DNA of 64,000 nt from Parastagonospora avenae f. sp. tritici 18332-5. Taxonomy: Eukaryota; Ascomycota; Dothideomycetes; Pleosporales; Phaeosphaeriaceae. The stretch is from assembly GCA_022559985.1 (NCBI GenBank), contig JAFJTR010000115.1, positions 1 through 64,000 of the forward strand, given 5' to 3'. The position numbers and the translations under genes are program-made. The notes below the pieces were generated by a model that did not search any database, was not told where the DNA came from, and was given only the letters and a program-made list of their open reading frames with translations. This document shows, one piece after another, positions 11,169 through 21,718 of this stretch; the first letter of the stretch is position 1, and each line of letters opens with the position of its first letter.

Positions 11169-13046
11169 ATGGGAGCAATTGAGGATGCGCTTGCAGCTAT
11201 TGAAGCTTGTGAGCTAGGAGAAAAGATCAATTCTACTCAGATTGCAAAAGAATATAATGTTGTGCGATCTACGCTCACACGAAGGCACCAAGGTATTTCA
11301 ACGTCACGTAGCCTCGAGGCTCAAAACCAGTAAGCGCTCCACCCCCAGCAGGAGCTAGAGCTCCTACGCTATATCAAGCGCCTCACAAGGCAAGGCCTAC
11401 CTCCTACACGGCCTATGATACGACGCTTTGCCTCAGAGATAGCTAAAAAGGAGCTCGGCGTACACTGGGTTGATCAATATATCAAGCGACATTAGGTTGA
11501 TCTCATCTCACGCTGGACGACTGGATTTGATCGCGCGCGCCACCAGGCTGATTCTATATCAAAATACACCCTCTATTTCAGCCTCCTACATGAGAAAATC
11601 AGCAAATACAACGTTGAGGCTCGTAATATGTATAATATGGATGAGAAAGGCTGCATGCTAGGAACACTTACTCGCTCAAAGCGGGTGTTCAGTAGGAGGC
11701 TATATGAGGAGGGGAAGATCAAGGCTCATATCCAGGATGGTAATCGGGAGTGGATAACGCTGCTGGTCTGCATATGCGCTGATGGATCAGCCCTCGCGCC
11801 TGCGCTGATATATCAATCTGCCTCAGGCTCAATACAGGACACCTGGCTACAGGCCCTGAGGCCGGAGGACCGAGTATATATATCCTCCTCACCTTCTGGC
11901 TGGACGAACAACGATATAGGACTATCCTGGCTCAAACAGGTGTTTGATCGATCTACGAAGGAGAAGGAAGGGCGGAGCTATCGATTGCTCATCCTTGATG
12001 GCCATGGATCTTATCTCACAATGGATTTTATCGAGTACTGCGATCGGAATAGAATCCTCCTTGCAGTATACTTTTCTCATTCAACTCACACCCTCCAGCC
12101 GCTTGGTGTCGTCATGTTCAAGCTATTCTCATCGGCCTACTCAAACCAGGTAGCTGCGTTCATGGAGAGGTGCCAAGGGCTCACATCTATGAGCAAAAGA
12201 GACTTCTATCCCATGTTTATGGCTGCATGGGAGACCTCGTTCAAGGAGGAGACTATACTCAAGGCCTTTAAGGCAACTGGCCTCTCACCTTTCGAGCCAG
12301 AGGTGATACTTAAACGATTCAATCAGCCAGCTCAATCAGGCCAATCAAGTGATAGCGACTCCTTAGCCTTGAGCGCCTCTGACTGGCGGAAAAGTGAGCG
12401 CCTTCTACGCCAGGTAGTAGGTGATAGGAGTGATCCACGAGCTCAAAAGCTCAGCTGAGCCTTCCACTCTATCTCAGTTCAAAAAACGATGATTGAACAC
12501 GAGGCTCAAGGCCTCATGCAGGCTCTTATCAATGAGAGGCAGCGTAGAAAGCGAGGCAAGGCTCTCCCTCTAGAGGCAGGCGAGGACTATCACGCTGGGG
12601 CTGTATTCTGGTCTCCAAGGAAGGTGAAGGAGGCACGTGATCGCCAGCTCCAACAAGGGCGCGAAGAAGAGCAACTACAACACTAGAGAGCTGAGGCAGC
12701 TCGCCTGCGTGAAGCGAAGAAGCAGGAGAAGCTTCAGGCAGCTCAACAGAAGCGTGCAGCAAGGGCAGCAGCTCAAATAATGAGGCAGGAGAAGAAGGCT
12801 CGTGAGGCTGCTGATCGAGCCTCACGACAGGCAGCTCGTAGGACTCAACAACGACTCCAGCAAGCTCAAAAGACTGCTCAAAGGGGTAAGAGGATAAACC
12901 TCAAGGCAGCTGTCAAGGCAGGCTCAAAAAAGAGAGTAGCTGCGCAGCCTCAGGGTGGTAGTGAGGCCTCAGGTGCTGCAGCAGGTCCACCACCATCTCA
13001 ATCACGACACGGCCGATCAATCAAGCTCCCAGCAAAATATAGATAG
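11169..13046 (+). pseudogene. Pogo-type transposase, four nonsense codons
   Basis: One frame runs from ATG 11169 (an earlier in-frame ATG at 11103 lies inside the TIR) to TAG at 13044, interrupted only by TAA 11331, TAG 11493, TGA 12456 and TAG 12684. It would encode about 625 residues: an N-terminal HTH-psq-like DNA-binding region (ALAAIEACELGEKINS), a DDE_1 core and a coiled Gln/Arg-rich tail. The first catalytic Asp is in YNMDEKG and the second in LILDGHGS, but the third, expected in LQPLD, is Gly (LQPLG). The lesions fit C-to-T change of CAA, CAG or CGA codons, as repeat-induced point mutation would give, though I have no intact copy to compare. It cannot make a full transposase. Confidence 0.88.
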
Positions 13047-13176
13047 CTACATATATCAATCAAGGCCTATAGAACTCAACTCTAAAGAACATCGCGATTA
13101 TAGCTATCGCGCGTGGCTCAACAGCTTCATGTTGTGGTGTCTATTTTGGTGTTCGGAGCGCGCGTTAGGCCTTGTC

Positions 13177-13199
13177 GCGCGTTGGGCCGTCATCCTCGG
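13177..13199. repeat. Right terminal inverted repeat of element 1
   Basis: Reverse complement of 11097-11119. It is followed by TA 13200-13201 and then at once by the first base of element 2. Confidence 0.92.
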
Positions 13200-13201
13200 T
13201 A

Positions 13202-13270
13202 ACGTGTCTCACCACTCAGTGAGCCGCACCACTCAGTGAGCCATCCCACCAAAATCGCGACGCGTCTTCT
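13202..13270. repeat. Left 69-bp terminal inverted repeat of element 2
   Basis: It matches the reverse complement of 14938-15006 except for one T/C difference. It contains two direct copies of CACTCAGTGAGCC about 18 bases apart. Confidence 0.93.
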
Positions 13271-13329
13271 TGCAATAGCTCGACATTCACGCGATAAAAT
13301 ATATAGAAAATAGATCTATTTGATGCGCG

Positions 13330-14924
13330 CTATCTAATAGTACACTGCGTTCTTTTGTGACCTTGTTCGTGGCACTTGCTGCAGGTTGGTGGTGCTCGAG
13401 GCCTACTTGGCTGCCCCTCCTGCTCTACCTGCTGGAGCACCCTTTCGGCCTGTGTAGCAAGCAATTGACCTTCCTCTACCCGCAGAGCTCCTCCACAGGC
13501 TATATACTGTCGGCGCTGTTGCTCCTTGCGCTGTCGGCGCTGACTCGCCTGTCGAAGCTTCTTATTCTCCTCTAAAAGAATCGTTGCTGAATTCATCGCA
13601 AGTTGACAACCTTTAACAAGCTGGCAGATAGCCTGGCTAGTAGGGCTCTGGGATAGGCGATTGAGACGACCTTGAATAAGTTGAGCCTGCTGCTCTAGCT
13701 GAGCAATAGTATGCGGCATCTCTGCCGTCCCTGGCGGAGAAGGCGTCCTGACCACCGTCAGCGACGACAGGACGCGTTCTTGACAAGCTGGGACTAGTCC
13801 TGACGCCCGGAAGCCAGCCTGGATATTCTGCTCTAAGAGGACTGTCCCTCTGATATTTAGATAGATCTGTAGGAAGTCCTGCTTGTCGATATGGAAGACG
13901 CGTTGTCGCGCAAGCTCAGACACCTAATAGCCGTACGCGACCTTGAGAGGCGAGAAGCAGCCTACATCAAGCGGCTGTAGGAGGTGCGACGTATGTGGCG
14001 GCATACAGAGCGTGATAATCTTGTTCTCTCTACAGAACTGGTCAAACTCAGGCGTTGCGTGACTACCGTGGCCGTTGAGGATAAGCAGCCAGGTAGGCCC
14101 CTACTGTACGAGCCTCTGTATGTCGGTGGAAGTGCTTTACCTACTCAAGGCCAAGCTTATCAGTCGTCCAGCCATTGTCGCTAACAGCAATAACCTAGCT
14201 AGGTGGAAGGCCTTGATACTAGCTTGCTTGGTAGAGCTTTCTGTAGGATTATAAACGGTGGGATTGACCAGCTAGACGGGTTGATACACTCAATTGCCGT
14301 TACCTACTCACGATCACCTGGCTGTATAGTAACCGCGCAGACGACTGTCTTAGAGCTTGTAACGACTTTTGAGGTCGCAGCGATCCCCATCATAAAGCCA
14401 GTCTTGTCAAAGTTATAGATATCTGAGTTGGAGATACCGTACGACTGACGCGTCTCCTCTACGAGCTTAAACCACGCGCGGATCGCAACCGGGTCCTCAG
14501 ATTTCGCGCGCTAAGAGTGTAATTTCCTATTCTGCTTTGTCGAGAGCTCTAGCTGAGCTTTGATAAAGCGTGATATCCAGTTCTTGCTGACCGGCTGGGG
14601 AGGGGGCTCGTGGCCGCGCGCGGCGAGCAGATGGTTTGCCATTCGCCGTACATCGATAATATGGGGCGGAAATCCGCGTCGGTCGAGGTCTAGGATCTAA
14701 TCTACTAGAGCGCGCTCCTCTGTAGGGTGTAGCTTTCGTTTCTGAGCGTTAGTAGTAGCCTGAGGTAGAGTACCTAGAACGCGTCGGCGGAGGGTTAATC
14801 GGTCGACTTGATAGAGTTTGCTAGCATATCGGTAGCTTAAAATCTGTTTATTTTAAATTGCGTGCTTTGATAGAGCAAGTCTGCCTTCTTTTTAAGCCTG
14901 CTGGGCGTGCTGGGTGAGCGGCAT
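13330..14924 (-). pseudogene. Pogo-type transposase with zinc knuckle, heavily mutated
   Basis: Reading leftward from ATG 14924, a helix-turn-helix region (ASKLYQVDRLTLRRRVLGT) and CENP-B-like region (NWISRFIKAQ) lead to a DDE_1 core with IYNFDKTGFMMG, then NGHGSHATPEF, then HLLQPLDVGCFSPLK. The last 197 codons (13330-13923) are open and end in a CCHC-like knuckle, CSKCHEQGHKRTQC. There are at least five in-frame stops before the core ends, a frame change between about 14290 and 14090, and a stop just before the open C-terminal part. The second catalytic Asp, normally in DGHGS, is Asn. Several stops sit where relatives have Trp or Gln, matching G-to-A or C-to-T change. Confidence 0.87.
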
Positions 14925-14937
14925 TGCGAGAGTTGTG

Positions 14938-15006
14938 AGAAGACGCGTCGCGATTTTGGTGGGGTGGCTCACTGAGTGGTGCGGCTCACTGAGTGGTGAG
15001 ACACGT
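14938..15006. repeat. Right 69-bp terminal inverted repeat of element 2
   Basis: Partner of 13202-13270. The TA outside it (15007-15008) lies inside the last exon of the interrupted BTB gene. Confidence 0.93.
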
Positions 15007-15008
15007 TA

Positions 15009-15977
15009 GCTTGATAGCGTTTACAATCAATGTCGTCTAATATCGGTCAGCTATCTTCCACTGCATAAGATGACCATGAACTTACTGGACACCTTTGAGG
15101 GTATAGGAAGCTCAAGATTGCGCAGCGTCTCTTGACCTTCTTTGATAACGACTGCTGTAGCACGCTCAAAGTGCTCGGCCAAATCGAAGATCTACGACAC
15201 CCAGATCCAAAGGACCAGATCGCGATCATAGGTAGAAGGCACCGATGCGCTTGCTTTGAGCGACTCGATTCACTTCTCCGTAAACACTTCCAGAGCTTCA
15301 CCACATTCGTAGTAATCGACCAGGACTGCGATCTTCCCCAGCATCTCCATTGATACGGCTCGGGGTACCTTCCCATTGCGCAAATTTAGGATGTTGAGCA
15401 GAATCAGGAGAGCTTCTTCATTCCAGTCGGCTGCTTTAACGTGGAACAGGCTATCCTCAGGATTGCGACTAAATTCGGACCATCCTTCCTCGCTCAGGGC
15501 GCGCTTGAACCATGGGGAAGCAAGTACCAAGTGGCGCGAAGATACCCGGTAATTTACTTCCGCTGGATCAGAATGGTCGGGCTTGTCGTCCGTAGCGAAA
15601 TTCGTGATCGGTTCATTTGGGCTCGTAGTAGTGCGGCCTCCAAACAATGAGCTTGTCTCACCGGTGGTGAATCCGCTGACAGAAGGAGAGTTCCCAGAAC
15701 CTTAAATATGCGTTAGGTTCGAATTGTAAATCTGCCAACTGTACTCACAAGTCTCCCACAGAGAGATTCACTTTTTGCCTTTCCTGCCCTTCCTTACGAA
15801 AGGCTTCACAACAAACGACTCAAACCCGATCCGTGAATCATCGGATAGATGATCGCTGGTGTTGTTTGACGGGATTTTGACTTCTTCCTAATCCCAGAGC
15901 GCAAAGTTAACTAATGCATTGCTCAGGATGATGATGGTGTCCGCGTTCGGATCGATCTCGTGCGTGATAGGCTCCAT
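15009..15977 (-). pseudogene. 5' part of interrupted BTB/POZ-family gene
   Basis: The gene starts at ATG 15977 (MEPITHEIDPNADTIIIL), a common opening of these fungal BTB proteins. Two introns are visible: 15748-15701 (GTGAGT...AAG, CTAAC branch) and 15085-15037 (GTAAGT...TTAG). The BTB core includes YRVSSRHLVLASPWF, an EALLILLNIL stretch and KIAVLVDYYECGEALEVF. Four in-frame stops break it: 15888-15890, 15768-15770, 15270-15272 and 15192-15194. The last exon (15036 leftward) ends at the TA of element 2 and resumes at 11094. BTB proteins commonly mediate dimerisation or act as cullin-3 adaptors, but this family is uncharacterised. The gene is dead from both nonsense codons and the 3.9-kb insertion. 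Confidence 0.85.
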
Positions 15978-17971
15978 GATGGCGCGCCGTTGCTCGTCAG
16001 ACAGTTTGACAAGCAGTTGAATGCGGAGGCATGTTTTTGGTTTGTGCAAGGTGAGATTTTATGGCAAGTGAGTGTGCGTTTGCTCCCGTTTGCTCGCGGA
16101 TCAACCTTGCTGCGGCGCCCGCGGTGACCCAGCACCTTCCACACTTGCATTACGGATAGTGAATTGAGCGGAGGGGTGAAATAACGAGACATAATTTGCC
16201 AGTTCAATAGTCTATCCAGGTACAAAGGTACTAACTAATGCTCAGGTGGTAGGAACGAACGACTGCTGGAGGTTCGGGTCACGGCATGCGATGTTACTTA
16301 AGCAATCATTACATTTCATTGTAACATATCGCTCTATCTCGACCACTCTGGATTTAGATCAGATCTTAGAGTGCGCCCATCACCAGTATTAGGATATACA
16401 ACGTAGTAGAAAGGGTTCTAATCCGAATCCTCACCCCAATCCTTACGGGATTCATGAAAACTATGCCGAATCCTCACTGCCTCAGCACACAAGCCTTGAT
16501 GAAGATCTTCCCTTGAGGTACAATCAGGAAGAAAGCCTTCCAAAGATTCGTGCCCTAGCCAGAACATCACGGCGCTGGACATATGCCACGTTTTGTCCGG
16601 AGGAAGCCAGGCGCCCATGTCGATGAGAGCCTTGATGGTGTTCACATGCCCCGTGCTAGTCAAGCACGGAAAATTTGTCTCGCTACTCATACCGTGCAAG
16701 CTAGACAAGCACTTCTTCAAGAGCCACGAGGCTTGTTTCTGAATAGCAAAGTTGTAAGCTTAGAGTCTTCTTAGACAACCCGAACGGCTGATTGAGGATT
16801 GTCGTCTTCGGGTGAAGAGTTGAAGATGTGAACCTCTAGATCGTCTGGGCCACCTAACTCTACGTTTTGATAGCCAGCATAGTGCGCGACTAGTTCCGTA
16901 TTTCCGCCCTGGTCTCTACAGGGAGCTTTGTCCAAAGCCTCTTCAATGTCAGCACACAACAGTGCTGCTTCATGCGAGTCAATGAAGTCATCCTCCTGGG
17001 CGTCCACCGCGCAATCAACTCCGATGTAGCTTTTCGGTCGATGGATTATCTGTCTAGGATGCAGCACAGCAGTCTTCTTGGTCCATGAGACTGGTGGCAG
17101 CAAGTGAAAACTTTGGCGGAGTATTTGAACAGCATGAGCGTGCGAGATGAATACAATGAAACCAAGTAAGAACGCGACGAACAACGGGGAAATTTCTGTG
17201 TCTGTGTTTTGCGATGTCGCATATGTCTCATTTCCTTATGATGCTCAGCGGAAGTTCTGAACGAAACTCCCTGTAGGTGCATACCCAAGAACTGTTGCTT
17301 ATCTTGCAGACACTGTTGATGCCGTACCACCTAAGTAGAACAGCACGTTCTTTGTTGAGGCACCACTTGTGCAATCGTATTCTCCAGGCGTTGTAATCAC
17401 CCTGCGATGAACGAAGACCTCTATGCTAAGGAGAAAATTATGTGAACGCCGACACCCAGCCATCCAAATCCATGAACTGAGCGCTACATGACTTAAACAA
17501 TACAATTAGTATGCGGCGCAGTCATATGAAACGACATCCAAACTTTGGTGTTGCCAGCGCTCCATGCTCAGCGCTTAGCAGGCATCAGAGGCCAGCGCCT
17601 ACATACTCACAGCCTGTCTTTGGCGCAGCAATGTTCAAAAAGCCCCACAAACCCAGCTAACGCGTCCTAGAGACTTTATAGACTGCCATACTTCTCATCT
17701 GGCGATCCGAAGCTATAGCCCGGCAGTTGTCGTCCGAGGGCAGAATGCGGAGAATTTAATGTCGGGCTGGACGATCAACCATATGCATGGATCTTGCCGA
17801 GCCGGAAAAGTCAGGTCTAATATGAGCGTACTGAAGCGCATCTGGGCAAATTATCATGACGACGGTCATACTCGTCGTTGTCTGGGAATAGATAAATCAA
17901 CCAGATGCGTGTGAATCCAAGATCAGAGAGTCGCAATTCTGTCTTGAGAAGCCTTCGCGAGGTTATCAAAA
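15978..17971. other. No firm gene; possible decayed minus-strand gene
   Basis: Two minus-strand frames, 16771-17184 and 16418-16760, are open. The second contains TSTGHVNTIKALIDMGAWLP, which resembles one ankyrin-type helix pair, and the first has a hydrophobic N-terminus. They lie in different frames with stops between, so they may be exons or relics of one gene. I cannot confirm either. 17330-17971 shows nothing coding. Confidence 0.3.
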
Positions 17972-19912
17972 ATGCTGCTTTCACGACTGATCAGTATAAT
18001 CGTCTCAATAACCCCATGTCTCTTACAAGCCTCACCAATAGACACCCTCGCCCACTCAACAACGTCCCTCGAATCCCTCCGGCACATAAAAAACGTCCAA
18101 AAACAAATCTCCCACCTCGCGCAATTCGGCCAATGGCACTCCATTAGCACCCTCTTCGCCACAAACAGCACATTCACATGGGCAAACACCACCCTGCACG
18201 GCCCTGCTGCAATCGAGACATGGCTGCGCGCCGACTCTAACAACTCAGACGGTATACACCCCGGCTCACTGAACACGCTGATCGCCGAAACGCCCGTGAT
18301 AAGTCTCAGTCTTGATGGCCAACGTGCGAAAGGGCGGTGGAACGGGCTGTGGTTCCAAGGCGACGGGCAGGGAGGCACGCGTATCCGGGGCGGCGTATAT
18401 GAGAACGAGTACATTTTAACAAACCTCGGGTGGAAGATATCTTTGTTGAGGTATTACGACATGTACGACGGCACGTATGCGGAGGGTTGGAAGAACGTCG
18501 GCGCCAAGGGCATCGGATTCGTGCCGTTTCACTTCAAGCCTGAGAGTGCGGGTGTGCCGATACCACGTCCTGATGGAGACGTGGAGGTGTATGCCGGCAC
18601 GGTTGGGGAGTTGGAAGACAGGATAGGGAGGTTGAATGATGAGGATGAGATTAGGAATCTAGTGCATGCGAGGGGGTTTTATGTGGATCGGCGGATGTGG
18701 GGGAATGTTGTGGATTTGCATGCGGAGAATACGACAGTGCGGTTTGGCAATGGCACGGTGTATACTGGCAAAGTGGGTGTGAGGGAGGTTCTGGAGAGGA
18801 TGGGGCCAGAGGGGTTGACGAGGGGGATTAACAACGACCATCCAATCTTCGACATGATCGTGCAGGTTGATGGCGACGAAGCCATCGCGAGGGGGATTGA
18901 GATCGCGATGCTGGGAGACGCTAACACTCATGCTGCGTCGTGGGATTTCAACGTCTTCCGGCATCGTTGCGTGAAAGAGGATGACGTTTGGAAAATCCAA
19001 GATGTCGAGATCACGCCGCTCATGGTGGCTGACTACTACAAGGGCTGGGGAAGAGGCGGGCTTAGAGTTCCGAATACTCACCTGCCGCCATTTCTAAACG
19101 TTACGGGGGGGCTACATCTGCCTAGCCCAGGCCCACATCACAGCTCAAACGCGACCGTGGAGGATCTCACGCGTCGACTTCGCCGCAGCGCCGCCTTCGA
19201 TGGCTCAGAAAACCTCTCTCATGCATACGGCTACTACGCCGACGACATCCTCGCCCACGAACTGGGAGCTCTCTTCGCAAAACAAGGCCACAAGCTCTCC
19301 CCCTTCGCCGGCTTCTTCCACGCACCAGCGCGCATAACAGGAGCAATGACCGCCTCATACGGCACCAATCGCTCCACGCTACGCGCAAGCGTATCCTACC
19401 ACTGGCGCCCCCAGCCCGTCATCCTAGTCTCGCAAGACGGGAGATCGGCCACCATGCGCGCGAGGCTACTCCAGCCCTCGACGTCAATCGCCAAAGCCGG
19501 CAGTTTCAACAGCGCCATCTACCACGACCAAGTTGTGCTGGAAGACGGCAAGTGGCGTCTGTGGAGCGTGACGATTGACGAGTTCTACTGGCAGTCGACG
19601 TCGTGGAAAGAGGGCTGGGCGAATGCGAAGCCAAGGAATGCGAGTGCGCCTAATCCAGAGCCCGCGGGCTGGACAAAGCGATATCCTCCAGATGCGACGT
19701 TGAAGGAAGTGGGTGAGCGGGAAAGCACGTTTCGAGGTGGAGGGGGGATGTTCATCGAGTGGCCGGATATCCAGCGCATGTGGTTCCAGTATCGCAATCC
19801 TGTCAGTGGGAGAGAACCGGAGTGGTACTGGCCCGGGTGCGTGCCATGTCAGGTCCGGCGGGACTGGTCGCTGGAAGCCAATGGCTATCAAGAGCCTTCC
19901 ACGGGGCCATGA
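17972..19912 (+). CDS. Secreted protein with tandem SnoaL/NTF2-like domains
   Basis: A single exon of 646 residues. A signal peptide (about 1-21, ending near LLQASP) indicates secretion. Three alpha+beta cone modules can be suggested: one from about residue 38 (LRHIKNVQKQISHLAQFGQW, then TLFATNSTFTW), one from about 220 (LNDEDEIRNLVHARGFYVDR, then VDLHAENTTVRF), and a weaker one from about 415 (NLSHAYGYYADDILAHELGALF). The first two carry the helix-then-strand start and acidic/His pattern of SnoaL_4 domains; the third is inferred from the repeated pattern GYYADD...LFA. Many N-glycosylation sequons (NST, NTT, NVT) fit an extracellular protein. Enzymatic activity is unknown; relatives include polyketide cyclases and dehydratases. 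Upstream and downstream neighbours are unrelated. Confidence 0.85.
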   Translation: MLLSRLISIIVSITPCLLQASPIDTLAHSTTSLESLRHIKNVQKQISHLAQFGQWHSISTLFATNSTFTWANTTLHGPAAIETWLRADSNNSDGIHPGSLNTLIAETPVISLSLDGQRAKGRWNGLWFQGDGQGGTRIRGGVYENEYILTNLGWKISLLRYYDMYDGTYAEGWKNVGAKGIGFVPFHFKPESAGVPIPRPDGDVEVYAGTVGELEDRIGRLNDEDEIRNLVHARGFYVDRRMWGNVVDLHAENTTVRFGNGTVYTGKVGVREVLERMGPEGLTRGINNDHPIFDMIVQVDGDEAIARGIEIAMLGDANTHAASWDFNVFRHRCVKEDDVWKIQDVEITPLMVADYYKGWGRGGLRVPNTHLPPFLNVTGGLHLPSPGPHHSSNATVEDLTRRLRRSAAFDGSENLSHAYGYYADDILAHELGALFAKQGHKLSPFAGFFHAPARITGAMTASYGTNRSTLRASVSYHWRPQPVILVSQDGRSATMRARLLQPSTSIAKAGSFNSAIYHDQVVLEDGKWRLWSVTIDEFYWQSTSWKEGWANAKPRNASAPNPEPAGWTKRYPPDATLKEVGERESTFRGGGGMFIEWPDIQRMWFQYRNPVSGREPEWYWPGCVPCQVRRDWSLEANGYQEPSTGP

Positions 19913-20666
19913 GGGAAGTGTTTTTTGTCTTGGGCTGACACTTTTCCAGCACGTTCAGCGCCGTCATGCATCCGGATGCAGCGGAGATTGGGCGTGGCTT
20001 AGTGTCGCGAACTGGTCAGACGCACAGTCCATGACTGTGGCAGTAAATAGACAACGGCAAGCCTTTGCCGTATTCGAAGCTTATGTAACACTAGCCGTTG
20101 CCTGTTCCTGATGTGCTCTCGTGTTGTCTACAAACTTGCACCGGCTTGTTCGGCGGTGGTCGTGATTCTTGGCAAAGCATCTTCCCACCGTGGGGTCGAG
20201 CTCCCCCTTCCACCTCCCACCGCATGACCAGAAATGTCCGAGTCTCCATCCCCCAAAATAGCCCCAGCCCCCAACTCTTCAAGAAAATCCTCATGCCCCG
20301 ATGGGATAGCCTTGAGAAGGTTCTCTGCCAATGTGGACTCCCATCATGCAGCCTAGCGTGGCTGGGGCGCTTGCTGACCGGCGCACCATCTCCCGTCGAG
20401 ACAAGTGCGCGCCTCGTCACGCTGCCATCGTATCCCGTGGCTCGACGCTCGTCTTGGCCAGCCATAGCGCACTGCTGGCCTGCGGCGTCGTCGTAAAATA
20501 GCGGTAAAAAGGCGTCAGTGCCGAGGCCGGCAGGAGCTGGTCAGCCTAGCTATCGTGATGATGTAGGTACTTTAGGTAGGTGATGCCCATGTAGCTTGCA
20601 TGTCTCCCGTTTTTGCGACGACATCCCGACTTCCTTATCGATTGCGACGTGCGACGTGCATGCATC
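19913..20666. other. Intergenic, nothing recognised
   Basis: Open frames on both strands at 20091-20496 overlap one another and carry no motif. A short GTAGGTAC...TTAGGTAGGTG repeat lies near 20564-20582. Confidence 0.5.
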
Positions 20667-21489
20667 ATGCAGTACGACAAGCTCCTCCACCTTGCACTCG
20701 TACCGAGCATCGTCTTCTTCCTGCTGTCCCTCGTGTCCGTGGCGCTCACCACGCACTACTGGATCCTCGGCGACTGGATCGTGCCCCGGGACTTCCGCGT
20801 CACGACCGATCAGTTCAACGAGCGCACGCAGAGCTTCAGATACGACGATACCATTGTGTATTATGTTGATAGGGAGACGGACTCGACTGTTGCGGCCGGA
20901 TGTTTGTGTTTCGGCGCGGCGATTGTGGGGATGATTGCTTGGTGCACGCTGAGGAAACCGGGCATGGATACGCAGCTGGCTTCAGTATGTATTCCACATA
21001 CTTTTTCCTCTTACATTTATAGACGTATATTGACTTGAATGTAGGGTAAACGCCGCTTCTGGGTCCTCGCCGTCATCGTAATGAGCACAGCCGGCGCAGC
21101 AGCAGCGCTCGCATCCCTAGTACTGCACTTCACAGAACAAGGCAATGACGCAGACGGCTGCAGGTCGCGCACTTGGGCTGTTAGCGGCGGCAAGACGAAC
21201 ACAAACAAGTACTGCACGCGAGAAATGGGATCTTGCAATTTGTTGCCCATGCACCTGAGAGGCGCGGATCGGTACAATGCTTCCATTGCCTGCAACGAGA
21301 CTGTCAGTCCTGCCTCTTCTCTTACATTTCTGATAGTTACTAATAGACTCACAGGTTGTGGTCAAGTGGATACAGCTTATTCTCCTCTTACTGGCCCTCA
21401 TCCAGCTTGCCATGTTTTCTCTCCAAGCGCGCATGCGACGAACGACAAGAGACAGTAGGATGCTCGAGCCTGTTCCAAAAGTCGGCTGA
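20667..21489 (+). CDS. Four-pass membrane protein of unknown function
   Basis: Three exons, 20667-20984, 21045-21302 and 21355-21489, give 236 residues; introns are 60 and 52 nt (GTATGT...GTAG and GTCAGT...ACAG), both phase 0. Hydrophobic segments lie at about 7-30, 76-95, 111-135 and 195-215. The loop between helices 3 and 4 has four Cys (DGCRS, KYCTREMGSC, IACNE), suggesting disulphides on the exterior. The topology resembles claudin/SUR7/PalI-like fungal tetraspan proteins, but I see no diagnostic motif, so I give no function. The start at 20667 is chosen because it precedes the first helix; upstream codons in the same frame look unlike coding sequence. Confidence 0.75.
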
Positions 21490-21718
21490 AACTGCGCAAT
21501 TACGCATCCTGATGTTATTCACGACTTTTACGATTACATTACTCGCGGCGTTTGGGTATCTTTCTTCACCACGCATATTGGCATCGCATCACCGGAGTTG
21601 GATACCACATTCATTGAGCATTAGCGAGCAAAGATGAGGCATGTAAATATGATCCGAATGAAAGATCCGCAGACAGTCCATTGTCCTTCAAGCCTGAATG
21701 AACGTACTAAGGCAATAC

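Larger units (their letters stand above)
11097..13199 (+). mobile_element. Fot1/pogo-type DNA transposon, element 1
   Basis: A 2,103-bp element with 23-bp perfect terminal inverted repeats (11097-11119 and 13177-13199, beginning CCGAGGATGACGG) flanked by TA at 11095-11096 and 13200-13201. TA duplication, TIR length and the single DDE_1 transposase place it in the pogo/Fot1 branch of Tc1-mariner. The right-hand TA is shared with element 2, which starts at the next base. The transposase is inactivated (see 11169-13046). Confidence 0.92.
13202..15006 (-). mobile_element. Fot1/pogo-type DNA transposon, element 2
   Basis: A 1,805-bp element flanked by TA at 13200-13201 and 15007-15008. The terminal inverted repeats are 69 bp (13202-13270 and 14938-15006) with one mismatch, and each holds a doubled CACCACTCAGTGAGCC-type block, a plausible pair of transposase-binding sites. 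The transposase runs on the minus strand, opposite to element 1, and is a different lineage (different TIR, different C-terminus). It is dead (see 13330-14924). Confidence 0.93.
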
